A program made the position numbers and the translations under genes. A DNA stretch of 64,000 nt from Corynebacterium faecale (GTDB lineage: Bacteria; Actinomycetota; Actinomycetes; Mycobacteriales; Mycobacteriaceae): NCBI RefSeq assembly GCF_030408735.1, contig NZ_CP047204.1, positions 2,294,001 to 2,358,000 of the forward strand. Direction: 5' to 3'. Below, one piece after another: positions 1 through 9,227 of this stretch (positions are counted from its first letter, which is position 1; every line of letters starts with the position of its first letter). Under the pieces are notes generated by a model. The model saw only the letters and a list, made by a program, of their open reading frames with translations. It ran no database searches and was not told where the DNA came from.

Positions 1-1
1 C

Positions 2-763
2 AACGAGACCAAGGCCATGGATGCCGGCACCTGGGGCAAGCAGGGCGGCGGCTACTTCTCCTACCCACACGGACACATGCTGCTGTGGATGTGGTGGGGC
101 AACCCAGAGGATCGCCCACTCTACGACCGTCGCGAAGAGTTCAAGGAGAAGTTCGGTGAGGAGAAGGGCGAGTTCATGGTTGGCGCTTCCCGCAACCTGT
201 GCCTGTACCCGAACGTCTACCTCATGGACCAGTTCTCCTCACAGATCCGCCACATCCGCCCAATCTCGGTGGATAAGACCGAGGTGACCATCTACTGCAT
301 CGCTCCCAAGGGCGAAGCACCAGAGGCACGCGCGAACCGCATCCGTCAGTACGAGGACTTCTTCAACGCCACCGGCATGGCCACCCCGGATGACCTGGAG
401 GAGTTCCGCTCCTGCCAGAAGACCTACCTGGCCACCGGTTTCCCATGGAACGACATGACCCGTGGACTCGGCCACCAGATCGAGGGACCAAACGATGTAG
501 CCAAGGGCCTCGGCATGAACGAGGTTCTCTCCTCCGGCGCACGCACTGAGGATGAGGGACTTTACCCAATCCAGCACACCTACTGGCACGAGCTCATGCA
601 GAAGGCCGTTAAGACCCAGAGCATCCAGGAAAAGGAAACCAGCGACGACTCCGCCACCGCTGAGGTCACCCGCGCAGCCGCTGAGGCACGCGAGGCAGCC
701 AAGGCCGCGGCGAAGTCCAGCTCCTCGGATCAGCCACGCCGTCGTCGCCGCTCACGCGGCTAA
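2..763 (+). CDS. benA: Benzoate 1,2-dioxygenase large (alpha) subunit, C-terminal part
   Basis: Partial: the reading frame is open from the window edge and about 252 residues are present. The part seen is the catalytic domain end of a Rieske-type ring-hydroxylating oxygenase alpha subunit, which with BenB dihydroxylates benzoate to the cis-diol carboxylate. The N-terminal Rieske cluster is outside the window. Identity rests on position directly before benB, benC and benD and on oxygenase-like sequence such as YPNVYLMD and QIRHIRP. The last 50 or so residues are an Ala/Glu/Lys-rich stretch ending in an arginine run (RRRRRSRG), a tail that I do not associate with classical BenA. It is probably cotranscribed with benB, 60 bp downstream. 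Confidence 0.9.
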   Translation, partial: NETKAMDAGTWGKQGGGYFSYPHGHMLLWMWWGNPEDRPLYDRREEFKEKFGEEKGEFMVGASRNLCLYPNVYLMDQFSSQIRHIRPISVDKTEVTIYCIAPKGEAPEARANRIRQYEDFFNATGMATPDDLEEFRSCQKTYLATGFPWNDMTRGLGHQIEGPNDVAKGLGMNEVLSSGARTEDEGLYPIQHTYWHELMQKAVKTQSIQEKETSDDSATAEVTRAAAEAREAAKAAAKSSSSDQPRRRRRSRG

Positions 764-823
764 TAGCCTCCACGCTTCCTGTCATCCTCCTCCCTCATTC
801 CGACACTTTCATTGGAGAAACCC

Positions 824-1330
824 ATGACCACCACTGCAGCCCAGGTCACCCGCAGCGATATTGAAGATTTCCTCTACTACGAAGCCCGTCTGCTCGATGA
901 CCGCCGCTTCGAAGACTGGATCCAGTGCTACCGCGAAGACGCGGAATTCTGGATGCCAGCCTGGGATGACAACGGTGAACTCACCGAAGATCCACAGTCC
1001 GAAATTTCCCTGATCTACTACCCGAACCGTGGTGGCCTCGAAGACCGCGTGTTCCGCATCCGCACTGAGCGTTCCTCTGCGACCTCCCTGCCGGAGCCAC
1101 GCACCGTTCACAACATCTCCAACGTGGAGGTCCTCGAACAGCGCGACGGTGAAGTAGACATCCGCTTCAACTGGATCACCAACTACTTCCGTTACAACCA
1201 CACCGATATGTACTACGGAAACACCTTTCTCACCATCGATACCAGCGCGGAAGCAATGAAGATTGTGAAGAAGAAGGTCGTTCTGCAGAACGACTACATT
1301 CACCACGTCATCGATATCTATCACATCTAG
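824..1330 (+). CDS. benB: Benzoate 1,2-dioxygenase small (beta) subunit
   Basis: A 168-residue ring-hydroxylating dioxygenase beta subunit that forms the structural partner of BenA in the hexameric oxygenase. Typical beta-subunit features are the early EDFLYYEARLLDDRR stretch and the compact length usual for the family. I chose the ATG at 824 because GGAGA lies five bases upstream; a TTG four codons earlier is also in frame but has no better ribosome site. The gene follows benA by 60 bp and precedes benC by 10 bp, so it is part of the ben operon. Confidence 0.92.
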   Translation: MTTTAAQVTRSDIEDFLYYEARLLDDRRFEDWIQCYREDAEFWMPAWDDNGELTEDPQSEISLIYYPNRGGLEDRVFRIRTERSSATSLPEPRTVHNISNVEVLEQRDGEVDIRFNWITNYFRYNHTDMYYGNTFLTIDTSAEAMKIVKKKVVLQNDYIHHVIDIYHI

Positions 1331-1340
1331 GAGCCAAAAA

Positions 1341-2906
1341 ATGTCCCACCAAGTTGCACTGGCTTTCGAAGATGGAATCACCCGCTTCATCGAATGTGAA
1401 GACGAGCAGACCGTTGCTGATGCCGCCTACCAGGCCCGCATCAACATCCCCTTTGACTGCCGCGACGGTGCCTGCGGAACCTGCAAGGCATTCTGCGAAT
1501 CCGGCGATTATGAAGAGGGTGACTACATCGACGACGCCCTCTCCGAGGACGAGGCCGATGAGGGTTACTGCCTCCCCTGCCAGATGTTCCCGAAGTCCGA
1601 TCTGATCCTGCAGATCGCGACCACCTCCGTTCTGGCCAAGACCGGCGCCGCTACATTCAGCGGAGAACTGGTCAAACTGGACCGCCTCTCCGACTCCACC
1701 TTCGGCATCACCATCAAGCTGGAGAACCGAAGCGATCTCGCGTTCCTGCCTGGCCAGTACATGAATATTCTGGTCCCAGGGACGGAACAGACCCGTTCCT
1801 ATTCCTTCTCCTCGAGCATCGCCGACGATCAGGTCAGCTTCCTCATCAAGAACACCCCGGGCGGTCTCATGACCTCCTACCTGGATGAGCGCGCCGCCGT
1901 CGGCGATAAGCTGGAACTGACCGGACCGATGGGCTCTTTCTTCCTGCGCGAGCCCGTCCGCCCGATCCTGCTGCTGGCAGGTGGCACCGGGTTGGCCCCG
2001 ATCCTGGCCATCCTGGAGAAGCTGGCCATCGATGAGCTTCTCGACGTCCCAATCCGCATGGTCTACGGTGCCACTTTCGACCATGACCTGGTGGAGCTTG
2101 AGCGACTGGATTCCTTCAAGGAAAAAATCGCTGACTTCGACTACATCACGGTCATTTCCGATAAGGAATCCGACCATGCGCGCAAGGGCTTCGTCCCGGC
2201 ACACCTGACGGACGAATACGAGCCAGACGAGGACACCGACGTCTATCTCTGTGGTCCCCCACCGATGGTGGAGGCCGTACGCCAGTACTTCGGCACCCTG
2301 GAGAACCCGCCACTGGACTTCTACTACGAGAAGTTCACCTCCGCAGCGGGCACCCCGGGCAAAACCGAGGTTGAGGTCACCACCGAGACCATCGACGATG
2401 CCCGTGACGGCGAGGCACGTTCAGTCGTGGAGATTTCCACCCCTGGCATGTCCACCGGCGAGATCCACGCATCCCACCCAGCGTCGACATCACAGCTTGA
2501 AGCACGCATGGCACTGGAGCTGGGTGCACTGGAGCTGGCGATCCGCAAGCTCGGCGACCGCGACATCGAGCGTTTCCGCAACCTGGCAGAAACCGCGAAC
2601 TCCTTCATCGACGGAGAACGCATCATCGATGCCGTGAAATTCACCGAGGCCAACGCCGACTTCCATGAGTTCCTGTTCCGCCGCGCTGATAACGCCGCGT
2701 TGCTGGGTGCGTACCAGAGCCTCACCGTGGTTGCTGAAATGAAGAAGGCTCTCCCCGGTGCGGAATGGATCGACCCGAATATTGCCACCGAGCACCTGGA
2801 ACTGGTTGATGCCGTGGCTGCGAAGGATGTGGACCGCGCCCGCGACCTCATCCGTGCGCACGCCCAGCATGGCATCGAAACCATGAAGAAGGCTGAGACG
2901 GCATGA
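1341..2906 (+). CDS. benC: Benzoate dioxygenase reductase with C-terminal FCD-like domain
   Basis: Electron transfer component of benzoate dioxygenase, 521 residues. Residues 1-95 are a plant-type 2Fe-2S ferredoxin domain (C40, C45, C48, C80). Residues 105-205 form the FAD domain (RSYS at 152-155), and 206-335 the NAD domain (GGTGLAP at 214-220, CGPPPM at 304-309). Classical BenC stops near residue 340. Here a linker is followed at about 386-515 by an all-helical segment that resembles the FCD effector domain of GntR regulators, with candidate metal ligands D440, H442, H485 and H507. The stop overlaps benD (ATGA). The fusion could sense a ligand or just dimerise; that is inference. Confidence 0.92.
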   Translation: MSHQVALAFEDGITRFIECEDEQTVADAAYQARINIPFDCRDGACGTCKAFCESGDYEEGDYIDDALSEDEADEGYCLPCQMFPKSDLILQIATTSVLAKTGAATFSGELVKLDRLSDSTFGITIKLENRSDLAFLPGQYMNILVPGTEQTRSYSFSSSIADDQVSFLIKNTPGGLMTSYLDERAAVGDKLELTGPMGSFFLREPVRPILLLAGGTGLAPILAILEKLAIDELLDVPIRMVYGATFDHDLVELERLDSFKEKIADFDYITVISDKESDHARKGFVPAHLTDEYEPDEDTDVYLCGPPPMVEAVRQYFGTLENPPLDFYYEKFTSAAGTPGKTEVEVTTETIDDARDGEARSVVEISTPGMSTGEIHASHPASTSQLEARMALELGALELAIRKLGDRDIERFRNLAETANSFIDGERIIDAVKFTEANADFHEFLFRRADNAALLGAYQSLTVVAEMKKALPGAEWIDPNIATEHLELVDAVAAKDVDRARDLIRAHAQHGIETMKKAETA

Positions 2907-3733
2907 GTGCACCTGTAGGACAGGGTATCTCCGGTGCTCCCAGCCACATCACCCATGAGCGGTTCTTCGGACAGAGCATCATCGTCACCGGTGCCGCTCA
3001 GGGCATCGGCCTGGCCGTTGCCCACCGCATCGCCTACGAAGACGGCAACCTCGTGCTGGTTGACCGCTCTGAGTTGGTCCATGAGGTAGCTGAACAGCTG
3101 CGGGGTGTGGGAAAAGGCACGGTTGATTCTGTCACTGCGGATCTGGAGACCTACGAAGGGGCTCTTGAATCAATCAACTTCGCCAGGACCAAGTTCAATA
3201 ACCTCGACATTGTGATCAACAATGTCGGGGGCACGATCTGGGCGAAGCCGTTTGAAGAGTACTCCGAGGAGGAAATCACCAAGGAGATCCAGCGGAGCCT
3301 GTTCCCCACCCTGTGGATGTGCCGCGCAACCTTGCCCTGCCTGATCAAGAATGGCGGCGGCACGATTGTGAACGTCTCATCAGTTGCCACCGGTGGCGTG
3401 AACCGTGTGCCATATGCAGCAGCCAAGGGTGGTGTGAACGGCCTCGTGTCCGCACTCGCCCACGAGGCAGCCCAACATAATGTGCGTGTGGTCGCCACCG
3501 CTCCGGGTGGCACCCTGGCGCCTGAGCGGAAGGTCCAACGCGGACCGGGTCCGGAAGGTGATCAGGAACAGGAGTGGTACCAGGCGATCGTTGATCAGAC
3601 GATCAACTCCAGCCACATGCGTCGTTACGCCACCCTTGAGGAACAGGCCGCACCGATCTGTTTCCTCGCATCCGAGGAAGCTTCCTACATCACAGGCACA
3701 GTATTGCCCGTGGGCGGAGGCGACCAAGGATAG
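2903..3733 (+). CDS. benD: Dihydroxycyclohexadiene carboxylate dehydrogenase (SDR)
   Basis: A 276-residue short-chain dehydrogenase that oxidises the benzoate cis-diol to catechol with release of CO2, which links the Ben dioxygenase to the catechol branch of the beta-ketoadipate pathway. The NAD site TGAAQGIG lies near residues 30-37, NNVGG follows near 105, and the catalytic Ser and YAAAK (Tyr, Lys) are near 157 and 173. The ATG overlaps the benC stop by four bases, so translation is probably coupled. The next gene (regulator) begins 10 bp after the stop. Confidence 0.93.
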   Translation: MSAPVGQGISGAPSHITHERFFGQSIIVTGAAQGIGLAVAHRIAYEDGNLVLVDRSELVHEVAEQLRGVGKGTVDSVTADLETYEGALESINFARTKFNNLDIVINNVGGTIWAKPFEEYSEEEITKEIQRSLFPTLWMCRATLPCLIKNGGGTIVNVSSVATGGVNRVPYAAAKGGVNGLVSALAHEAAQHNVRVVATAPGGTLAPERKVQRGPGPEGDQEQEWYQAIVDQTINSSHMRRYATLEEQAAPICFLASEEASYITGTVLPVGGGDQG

Positions 3734-3743
3734 GATCGACCTC

Positions 3744-6431
3744 ATGGTTTCGTCCGTACCGTTCACCCCGTCATCCTCACAGACTTTTCTGCCGCGGAGT
3801 TCAATTATTCTGCAGCAGATGTCATCTAACATTCTCACGCTTCCTGAATGCGAGGGGAGGATGTTCTACATCGGGGGAAAACACGGTGCGGGCAAATCTG
3901 AGTTCGCCAACAGCCTCATCGACATGCTGCCGGGCTGGTCGATGGTCAAGGTTTCTGCTCTGTCCTGGTTACAGGACGCAGAGCGCTCACTGCTCACCCA
4001 TATCGGTCAAAAACTAGGGGCCTCGTCCTCCAATTCCATTCGTGGTGTGATTGACCGACAAGGGGCGTCAACGGTTGTTCTCATCGATGACGCCCACTGG
4101 GCTGACATTGATTCACTGCACAAACTCATTGAATTCACTCGCCGCATGGTGTCTGGAAGGTTTGTCCTCATCCTCATTGGATTGGAAGGCGAAAACCTCA
4201 ACACCTCCGGAGTGCCCCTCAACCTCCGTGATCTCGCCGACGTCACCTACGTGCTCCCGCCCATGAGTATCGAGGAGATCCGCCAGATCGCCCTCACCAT
4301 GGTCCGTGGCCGCATCACTGCCTCCACCGCCACCGATATCCAGAGAATCACCGGTGGTATCTTCGGACGCGTCCAGGAAGTACTCCACGCCGTCTCCCCT
4401 GACCACTGGAAACAAACCAACCCCAACGTCCCGATTCCGGAGAGTTGGTGGAGTAGTCTCTCACGTCGCATTGATGGAACAGGCCTGTGGCCTGTCCTGC
4501 TGGCCACCTCGGTGCTCCCCGGCGGCGGTCCGATTGACCTGATCAAGATGCTTGCCGACGATCCGGATGGCACCACCTGTGATGAGGCGGTGCGGCACGA
4601 CCTACTCACGATCCTGCCCACGGATGGCCCCCCGACCCTTGATCTGGTTCTGCCCACGGATCGCGCCGTCATCCAATCCCGGACCCCCTTGAAGATTCTC
4701 ACCGATCTCCACCTCAAGGTGGCTGCCTACTACCGGTCCTTCGACCAGGTTGATCAGGCTCTCCAACACGAGGCGTTCGCCGCCACAGAACCAAACAACT
4801 CGGCAGTGAAAGCACTGGCCATGCGCGGTTATGACCTCGGCCGCAGTGGCCGGTGGATGGAATCAGCCCACGCGTTGTCCCTCGCTGCAAACCGTACCGC
4901 CCATTCAGATGAGGCGGATCAGTACATGCTGGAATCGATCGATTCACTGATCTCCGCATCTGATCTTCCCCAGGCACGCATTCGGGCAGCCACCCTGGAC
5001 CTGGGTGAGCACGGTATCCAGCAGGACTCCATGCTGGGATACCTGGCCATCCATGAGGGCAGGCAGTCAGAGGCCAGGAGCCTACTCGACCGCACCGCCC
5101 AGGCGATCCTGGCGCAGGATCCCATCGATCCGGTCCATGGACCACGCCTGGCTGCCCGCAAGGTTCTGCTCAATCTCCTGGACTGGGAGCCGGAGGAACT
5201 TCTTCTCTGGGCTGATCGTGCCATCGCCTGGTCCGATGAGGATGCCGGCGAAAAGGTCGAGGCCCAGGCCATTTCCCTCATCGGGCGCTCCATCCTGGAC
5301 GGCACCCTCCCCGAGGACGAACCGATCTCAGGAGAGACCACCCTCCACGCCCAGCGTCGACACATGGCGATGGGATGGTTGAACCTGATCCATGATGATC
5401 CGATCACTGCCCGCCAGAAACTTGAGAGGCGCACCTTCATCAGCGGATCTGAGCGCATCAGCCTCTGGCAGGATGCATGGCTCGCCCGTTCCCAACTCAT
5501 CCTGGGTGAATGGGACTCCGCCATGCGCACGGTGGAGATCGGGCTGGCCCGCGCAGAACAGTTCGGCATCAGGTTTCTTGAACCTCTGCTTCTGTGGACC
5601 GGAGCCACCGTGGCCACAGCCAAGGGCAACATGGATCTGGCCCGTCACTATCTCAGCAGACTGACCTCAGATCAGGATTCCTTCGTGGTCCAGTCCATTC
5701 CCTCAGCGATGTGTCGCATGTGGGTCTATTCTCGACGAAATGAGATGGCTGCCGCCAAACTCGCCGGCAACACCCTGGAGAAGATCGCCGCAGCTCAGAA
5801 TGTCGGCCAGCCAGGTTTCTGGCCCTGGGAAGACATCCATGCCACCAACCTCATCCGCCTGGGTGAAATCGACAAGGCCACCGCGCTGGTGGAATCCACT
5901 CTGGACAGCTACCGGGACACCAGCATCATGTCGATCAAGGCCAAGATCGCGGTGCCGGAAGCCATGCTCATGATCCACCACGGTGACGTCAGTAAAGGCC
6001 TGGCCCGTTTCGATGAGGCCCTGGACATGCTCGATGGGCTCACCCTACCGTTCTACCGATCCCGGATCCTCTTCGAATACGGTCAGGCTCTCCGGCGCCA
6101 GGGACAACGGCGACGCGCTGATGAGATCTTTGCCCGCGCATCGTCGATGTTTCAGGAGATGGGTGCGACAGCCCTGGTGTCCATGGCCAATCGTGAACGC
6201 CGCGTGGGTGGTCTCGGTCCCCGTTCCGGAAAGGCCGGTGGCCTCACCCCCCAGGAGTATGAGATCGCCCTGTTGGTCGCTGATGGCAATTCCAACCGTG
6301 AAGTCGCCCATGAGCTCTTCCTCTCCCCCAAGACGGTGGAGTACCACCTCACCCGCGTGTACAGGAAGCTCCATATACGAACCCGCATGGATCTGGGTGA
6401 GGCATTGAAGAAGTACCACGATTCGAATTAG
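3744..6431 (+). CDS. benR: LuxR-family ATP-binding (LAL-type) regulator of the ben genes
   Basis: About 895 residues with the layout of LAL regulators: a P-loop near residues 44-52 (GGKHGAGKS), a Walker B-like VVLIDDAH, a long helical repeat-rich middle, and a C-terminal LuxR helix-turn-helix (LTPQEYEIALLVADG through VEYHLTRVYRKL) in the last 60 residues. The start is uncertain: the frame is open upstream into benD, and I took the ATG at 3744, ten bases after benD. ATG 3819 would give 870 residues that begin closer to the P-loop. Position between benD and benK makes it the likely activator of benzoate catabolism. The symbol follows C. glutamicum usage and is inferred from synteny. Confidence 0.8.
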   Translation: MVSSVPFTPSSSQTFLPRSSIILQQMSSNILTLPECEGRMFYIGGKHGAGKSEFANSLIDMLPGWSMVKVSALSWLQDAERSLLTHIGQKLGASSSNSIRGVIDRQGASTVVLIDDAHWADIDSLHKLIEFTRRMVSGRFVLILIGLEGENLNTSGVPLNLRDLADVTYVLPPMSIEEIRQIALTMVRGRITASTATDIQRITGGIFGRVQEVLHAVSPDHWKQTNPNVPIPESWWSSLSRRIDGTGLWPVLLATSVLPGGGPIDLIKMLADDPDGTTCDEAVRHDLLTILPTDGPPTLDLVLPTDRAVIQSRTPLKILTDLHLKVAAYYRSFDQVDQALQHEAFAATEPNNSAVKALAMRGYDLGRSGRWMESAHALSLAANRTAHSDEADQYMLESIDSLISASDLPQARIRAATLDLGEHGIQQDSMLGYLAIHEGRQSEARSLLDRTAQAILAQDPIDPVHGPRLAARKVLLNLLDWEPEELLLWADRAIAWSDEDAGEKVEAQAISLIGRSILDGTLPEDEPISGETTLHAQRRHMAMGWLNLIHDDPITARQKLERRTFISGSERISLWQDAWLARSQLILGEWDSAMRTVEIGLARAEQFGIRFLEPLLLWTGATVATAKGNMDLARHYLSRLTSDQDSFVVQSIPSAMCRMWVYSRRNEMAAAKLAGNTLEKIAAAQNVGQPGFWPWEDIHATNLIRLGEIDKATALVESTLDSYRDTSIMSIKAKIAVPEAMLMIHHGDVSKGLARFDEALDMLDGLTLPFYRSRILFEYGQALRRQGQRRRADEIFARASSMFQEMGATALVSMANRERRVGGLGPRSGKAGGLTPQEYEIALLVADGNSNREVAHELFLSPKTVEYHLTRVYRKLHIRTRMDLGEALKKYHDSN

Positions 6432-6453
6432 GTTCTTCTTAAACGCATGAGGT

Positions 6454-6467
6454 GAGAAGGCCTTCTC
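6454..6467. repeat. Palindrome after benR
   Basis: A perfect 14-base palindrome (GAGAAGGCCTTCTC) 22 bases after the benR stop. It is not followed by a clear T run, so I do not call it a terminator. It could be a weak terminator or a protein site. Confidence 0.35.
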
Positions 6468-6646
6468 CCCGCGGTGCCGCTGGTTTTCTGTTGTGTGATG
6501 CGGCCATCTCTGTGCAACCCAATCAAGCCACACCGCCTCTCATTCGTGGGAATTTTCCCTTCATTCGTTAGATGAGACCCTGTTGTGACATACGAGTTGT
6601 CACGGCATGGGTGTTCTATCAGCACCGATGCCATCGCACAATGACC

Positions 6647-6675
6647 CCCTAGAAAGGACTAGGGTGTTCCCTAGT
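6647..6675. promoter_or_regulatory. Candidate BenR operator: three alternating half-sites
   Basis: Three copies of one 6-base half-site alternate in orientation: CCCTAG (6647), CTAGGG (6659) and CCCTAG (6669). This gives two overlapping inverted repeats with spacers of six and four bases; the second extends to seven-base arms. It lies about 100 bp before benK and just upstream of a TTGACT box at 6698. The neighbouring LuxR-type regulator is the obvious candidate to bind here; that is inference from position only. Confidence 0.55.
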
Positions 6676-6720
6676 TTCAAACATTGTTTGCGCAGGATTG
6701 ACTTGTGAATCAGATCACCG

Positions 6721-6732
6721 ATCACTGGTGAT
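6721..6732. promoter_or_regulatory. Inverted repeat in the benK leader
   Basis: ATCAC-TG-GTGAT, a 5-2-5 inverted repeat between the TTGACT box and the benK ribosome site. It may be a second regulator site; support is weak. Confidence 0.3.
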
Positions 6733-6765
6733 GAACTTGTATCTCACAGCACCTAGGAGGGCGTC

Positions 6766-8154
6766 ATGGCCACCACTTCCCCTGATGTTTGGAAAAGCCC
6801 CAAGCATCGACGCACCGTGTATTCAGTCCTCGGCATCGTCGGTATCGCGATCCTTTTCGATGGCTACGACCTCGTCATCTACGGCGCAGTCCTCTCCACC
6901 CTTTTGGATGACCCATCACATATCGGCGCGCTAAGCCCTGCGGTGGCAGGAACCCTCGGTTCCTACGCCATGATCGGTGTCATGATCGGAGCCCTTACGG
7001 CCGGCGCTATCGGCGATAAACTGGGCCGTCGCAAGGTAATGCTCACCGCCATCGCCTGGTTCTCCATCGGCATGGCTCTCACCGCAATGGCCAACTCCAT
7101 CGCCATGTTCGGTTTCCTGCGCTTCCTCACCGGCCTCGGTGTGGGCATGATCGTGGCCACAGGCGGAGCAGTCATCGCGGAGTTCGCTCCACGAAACCGC
7201 CGAAACCTCTTCAACGCCATCGTGTACTCGGGTGTTCCTGCCGGTGGAGTCATGGCTTCGCTCCTGGCACTCCTCCTGGAGGATCAGATCGGCTGGCGCG
7301 GACTGTTCTTCATCGGTGCAACCCCGATCCTCTTCCTGCTGCCACTGGCCTACTTCGCACTCCCCGAGTCACCACGTTGGCTGGCCAGCCGTGGTCACCG
7401 CAAGGAAGCCCTCGCCCTCTGTGACCGCTACGATCTCCCCGCCGCGGACTTCGTTCCAGCAGAAGCTCCAGTGTCTGTCCCGACCACCAGCGCTGCCCGT
7501 ACCAACACAGTTGTAGCCCCGGAACGCACCGGTTTCGCCGGTATCTTCTCCCGCGCCTACCTGCCCGGCACCCTGCTGATCGGAGCAATGAGCTTCATCG
7601 GACTGCTGTCCACCTATGGTCTCAACACCTGGCTGCCTAAGATCATGGAGTCCAACGGAGCCAGCTCCCACGATTCGCTCTACTCACTGCTGTTCCTCAA
7701 CGGTGGCGCAGTCTTCGGCGGTCTGATCGCATCCTGGTTCGCTGATCGCATCGGTGCCAAGACCATCATCACCTCCACGTTCTTCCTCGCCGCCATCTGC
7801 CTCGCATCACTGCCGTTCATCTCCTCCTGGCCACTCATGTACACCGCCATCGCCCTGGCTGGCATCGGTGTCCTGGGAACCCAGGTCCTCACCTACGGCC
7901 TGACCTCCAACTACTTCGGCACCGCCTGCCGAGCAGCAGGTGTCGCATGGTGTGCAGGCTTCGGTCGCCTGGGTGGTATCTTCGGCCCCGTCATCGGTGG
8001 TGTCATCATCGGTGCAGGCTTCGGTCCAACCTACGCATTCTTCATCTTCGCTGGCGCTGCAGTCATCGGTGCCATCTGCACCGGCCTGATCCCCCGCTCC
8101 CCGGCAGAGACCAGCGTGGCTATCACCGTCGAACCGACACCAGCACGCGTCTAA
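6766..8154 (+). CDS. benK: Benzoate transporter, MFS aromatic acid:H+ symporter
   Basis: A 462-residue major facilitator with about 12 hydrophobic segments. It has the AAHS family signature in the first segment (ILFDGYDLVIYGAVL) and the loop 2-3 motif DKLGRRKVM. It would import benzoate by proton symport. AGGAGG sits seven bases before the ATG. It is transcribed apart from benABCD by the operator-rich 330 bp gap, and a strong hairpin follows. In C. glutamicum a second carrier, benE, follows benK as I recall; no such gene is present here. Confidence 0.9.
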   Translation: MATTSPDVWKSPKHRRTVYSVLGIVGIAILFDGYDLVIYGAVLSTLLDDPSHIGALSPAVAGTLGSYAMIGVMIGALTAGAIGDKLGRRKVMLTAIAWFSIGMALTAMANSIAMFGFLRFLTGLGVGMIVATGGAVIAEFAPRNRRNLFNAIVYSGVPAGGVMASLLALLLEDQIGWRGLFFIGATPILFLLPLAYFALPESPRWLASRGHRKEALALCDRYDLPAADFVPAEAPVSVPTTSAARTNTVVAPERTGFAGIFSRAYLPGTLLIGAMSFIGLLSTYGLNTWLPKIMESNGASSHDSLYSLLFLNGGAVFGGLIASWFADRIGAKTIITSTFFLAAICLASLPFISSWPLMYTAIALAGIGVLGTQVLTYGLTSNYFGTACRAAGVAWCAGFGRLGGIFGPVIGGVIIGAGFGPTYAFFIFAGAAVIGAICTGLIPRSPAETSVAITVEPTPARV

Positions 8155-8255
8155 GAAGAAGATCTGTTCGATCCACCTCCGCCAGGTTCACCTGAAACTG
8201 GAGAATCCTGAGCAGATGAAAGTACAAGCATCACGGTGATCTGTGAGAAGACATT

Positions 8256-8288
8256 AGACCGTTGGCAGCAATACGCTGCCAACGGTCT
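8256..8288 (+). terminator. Rho-independent terminator after benK
   Basis: A perfect 14-bp stem (8256-8269 with 8275-8288) and five-base loop, followed by TCTTCTCTT. It closes the benK transcript. The rest of the 8155-8570 gap shows no gene. Confidence 0.8.
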
Positions 8289-8529
8289 TCTTCTCTTCCA
8301 CGGTGACACGAGCTTGTTGCCTGCTGTGCCGCTACGAGCCTGCTCCTTTAGTTCTCCCTGAACAAGTCTGGATCTGTTAATTCGGCCTTGGATTGACGAA
8401 TAGATGAAGACACCGCATTGCATCATCCTCTGCTGCAATCCCTCGCGTTATCCGGCGATGGAGCTCAGTCTCATCGGACGACGCTTTGTGCTTAAGCCGT
8501 GTCCTGGGGATAGTTGGATGACAAACAAA

Positions 8530-8560
8530 TAAGGCCCTCATCAAATTGATGAGGGCCTTA
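8530..8560 (-). terminator. Terminator after clpP2
   Basis: A 31-base near-perfect palindrome beginning TAAGGCCCTCATC, ten bases beyond the clpP2 stop on the minus strand and followed there by TTTGTTTGTC. It ends the clpP1-clpP2 transcript. Confidence 0.82.
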
Positions 8561-8570
8561 TCGGACAGTC

Positions 8571-9197
8571 TTAGTTGTTGAGCTTGCGGTAATCAAAGAC
8601 CTGGTCGATGATTCCGTATTCAAGGGCTTGCTCAGCTGTGAGGATCTTGTCACGATCGGTATCGATGCGGATCTGCTCCGGGGTCTTACCGGTGTGGTGA
8701 GACAGGGTGTGCTCCATGAGCTTGCGCATGCGCTCAATCTCAGCAGCCTGGATCTCAAGGTCAGAAACCTGGCCCTGGGTGCCCTGGGTTGCCGGCTGGT
8801 GGATCAGAACGCGAGCATTAGGAAGCGCAGCACGCTTGCCTGGTGCACCCGCAGCCAGAAGAACGGCACCTGCAGAAGCTGCCTGGCCGAGGCAGACAGT
8901 CTGAACATCGGGGCGGACGTACTGCATGGTGTCATAGATCGCCATGAGTGCAGTGAAAGAGCCACCCGGGGAGTTGATGTACATGGTGATATCTCGGTCA
9001 GGGTCCATGCCCTCGAGAACCAGCAGCTGTGCCATGACATCGTTGGCGGAGGTGTCATCGACCTGGGTACCCAGGAAGATAATGCGCTCCTCGAACAGCT
9101 TGGCATAAGGGTTGGTTTCCTTGGTGCCGTAGGCGGACTGCTCGATGAAGGAAGGCAGCACGTAACGGGACGAAGGCATTTGGAATCCGTTGCTCAT
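8571..9197 (-). CDS. clpP2: ATP-dependent Clp protease proteolytic subunit 2
   Basis: A 208-residue ClpP. The catalytic Ser lies in the GQAASAGA context and the His in NARVLIHQP, and [15 protein letters not shown] matches the family core. Actinobacteria carry two ClpP subunits that assemble into a mixed tetradecamer with ClpC or ClpX. This one has the clpP2 position, downstream of clpP1. AAGGAG lies ten bases before the ATG. It follows clpP1 by 30 bp and is surely cotranscribed. Confidence 0.95.
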   Translation of the reverse strand: MSNGFQMPSSRYVLPSFIEQSAYGTKETNPYAKLFEERIIFLGTQVDDTSANDVMAQLLVLEGMDPDRDITMYINSPGGSFTALMAIYDTMQYVRPDVQTVCLGQAASAGAVLLAAGAPGKRAALPNARVLIHQPATQGTQGQVSDLEIQAAEIERMRKLMEHTLSHHTGKTPEQIRIDTDRDKILTAEQALEYGIIDQVFDYRKLNN

Positions 9198-9227
9198 TTA
9201 AATTTTCTCCTTAAGTTTTCCGTGCGC

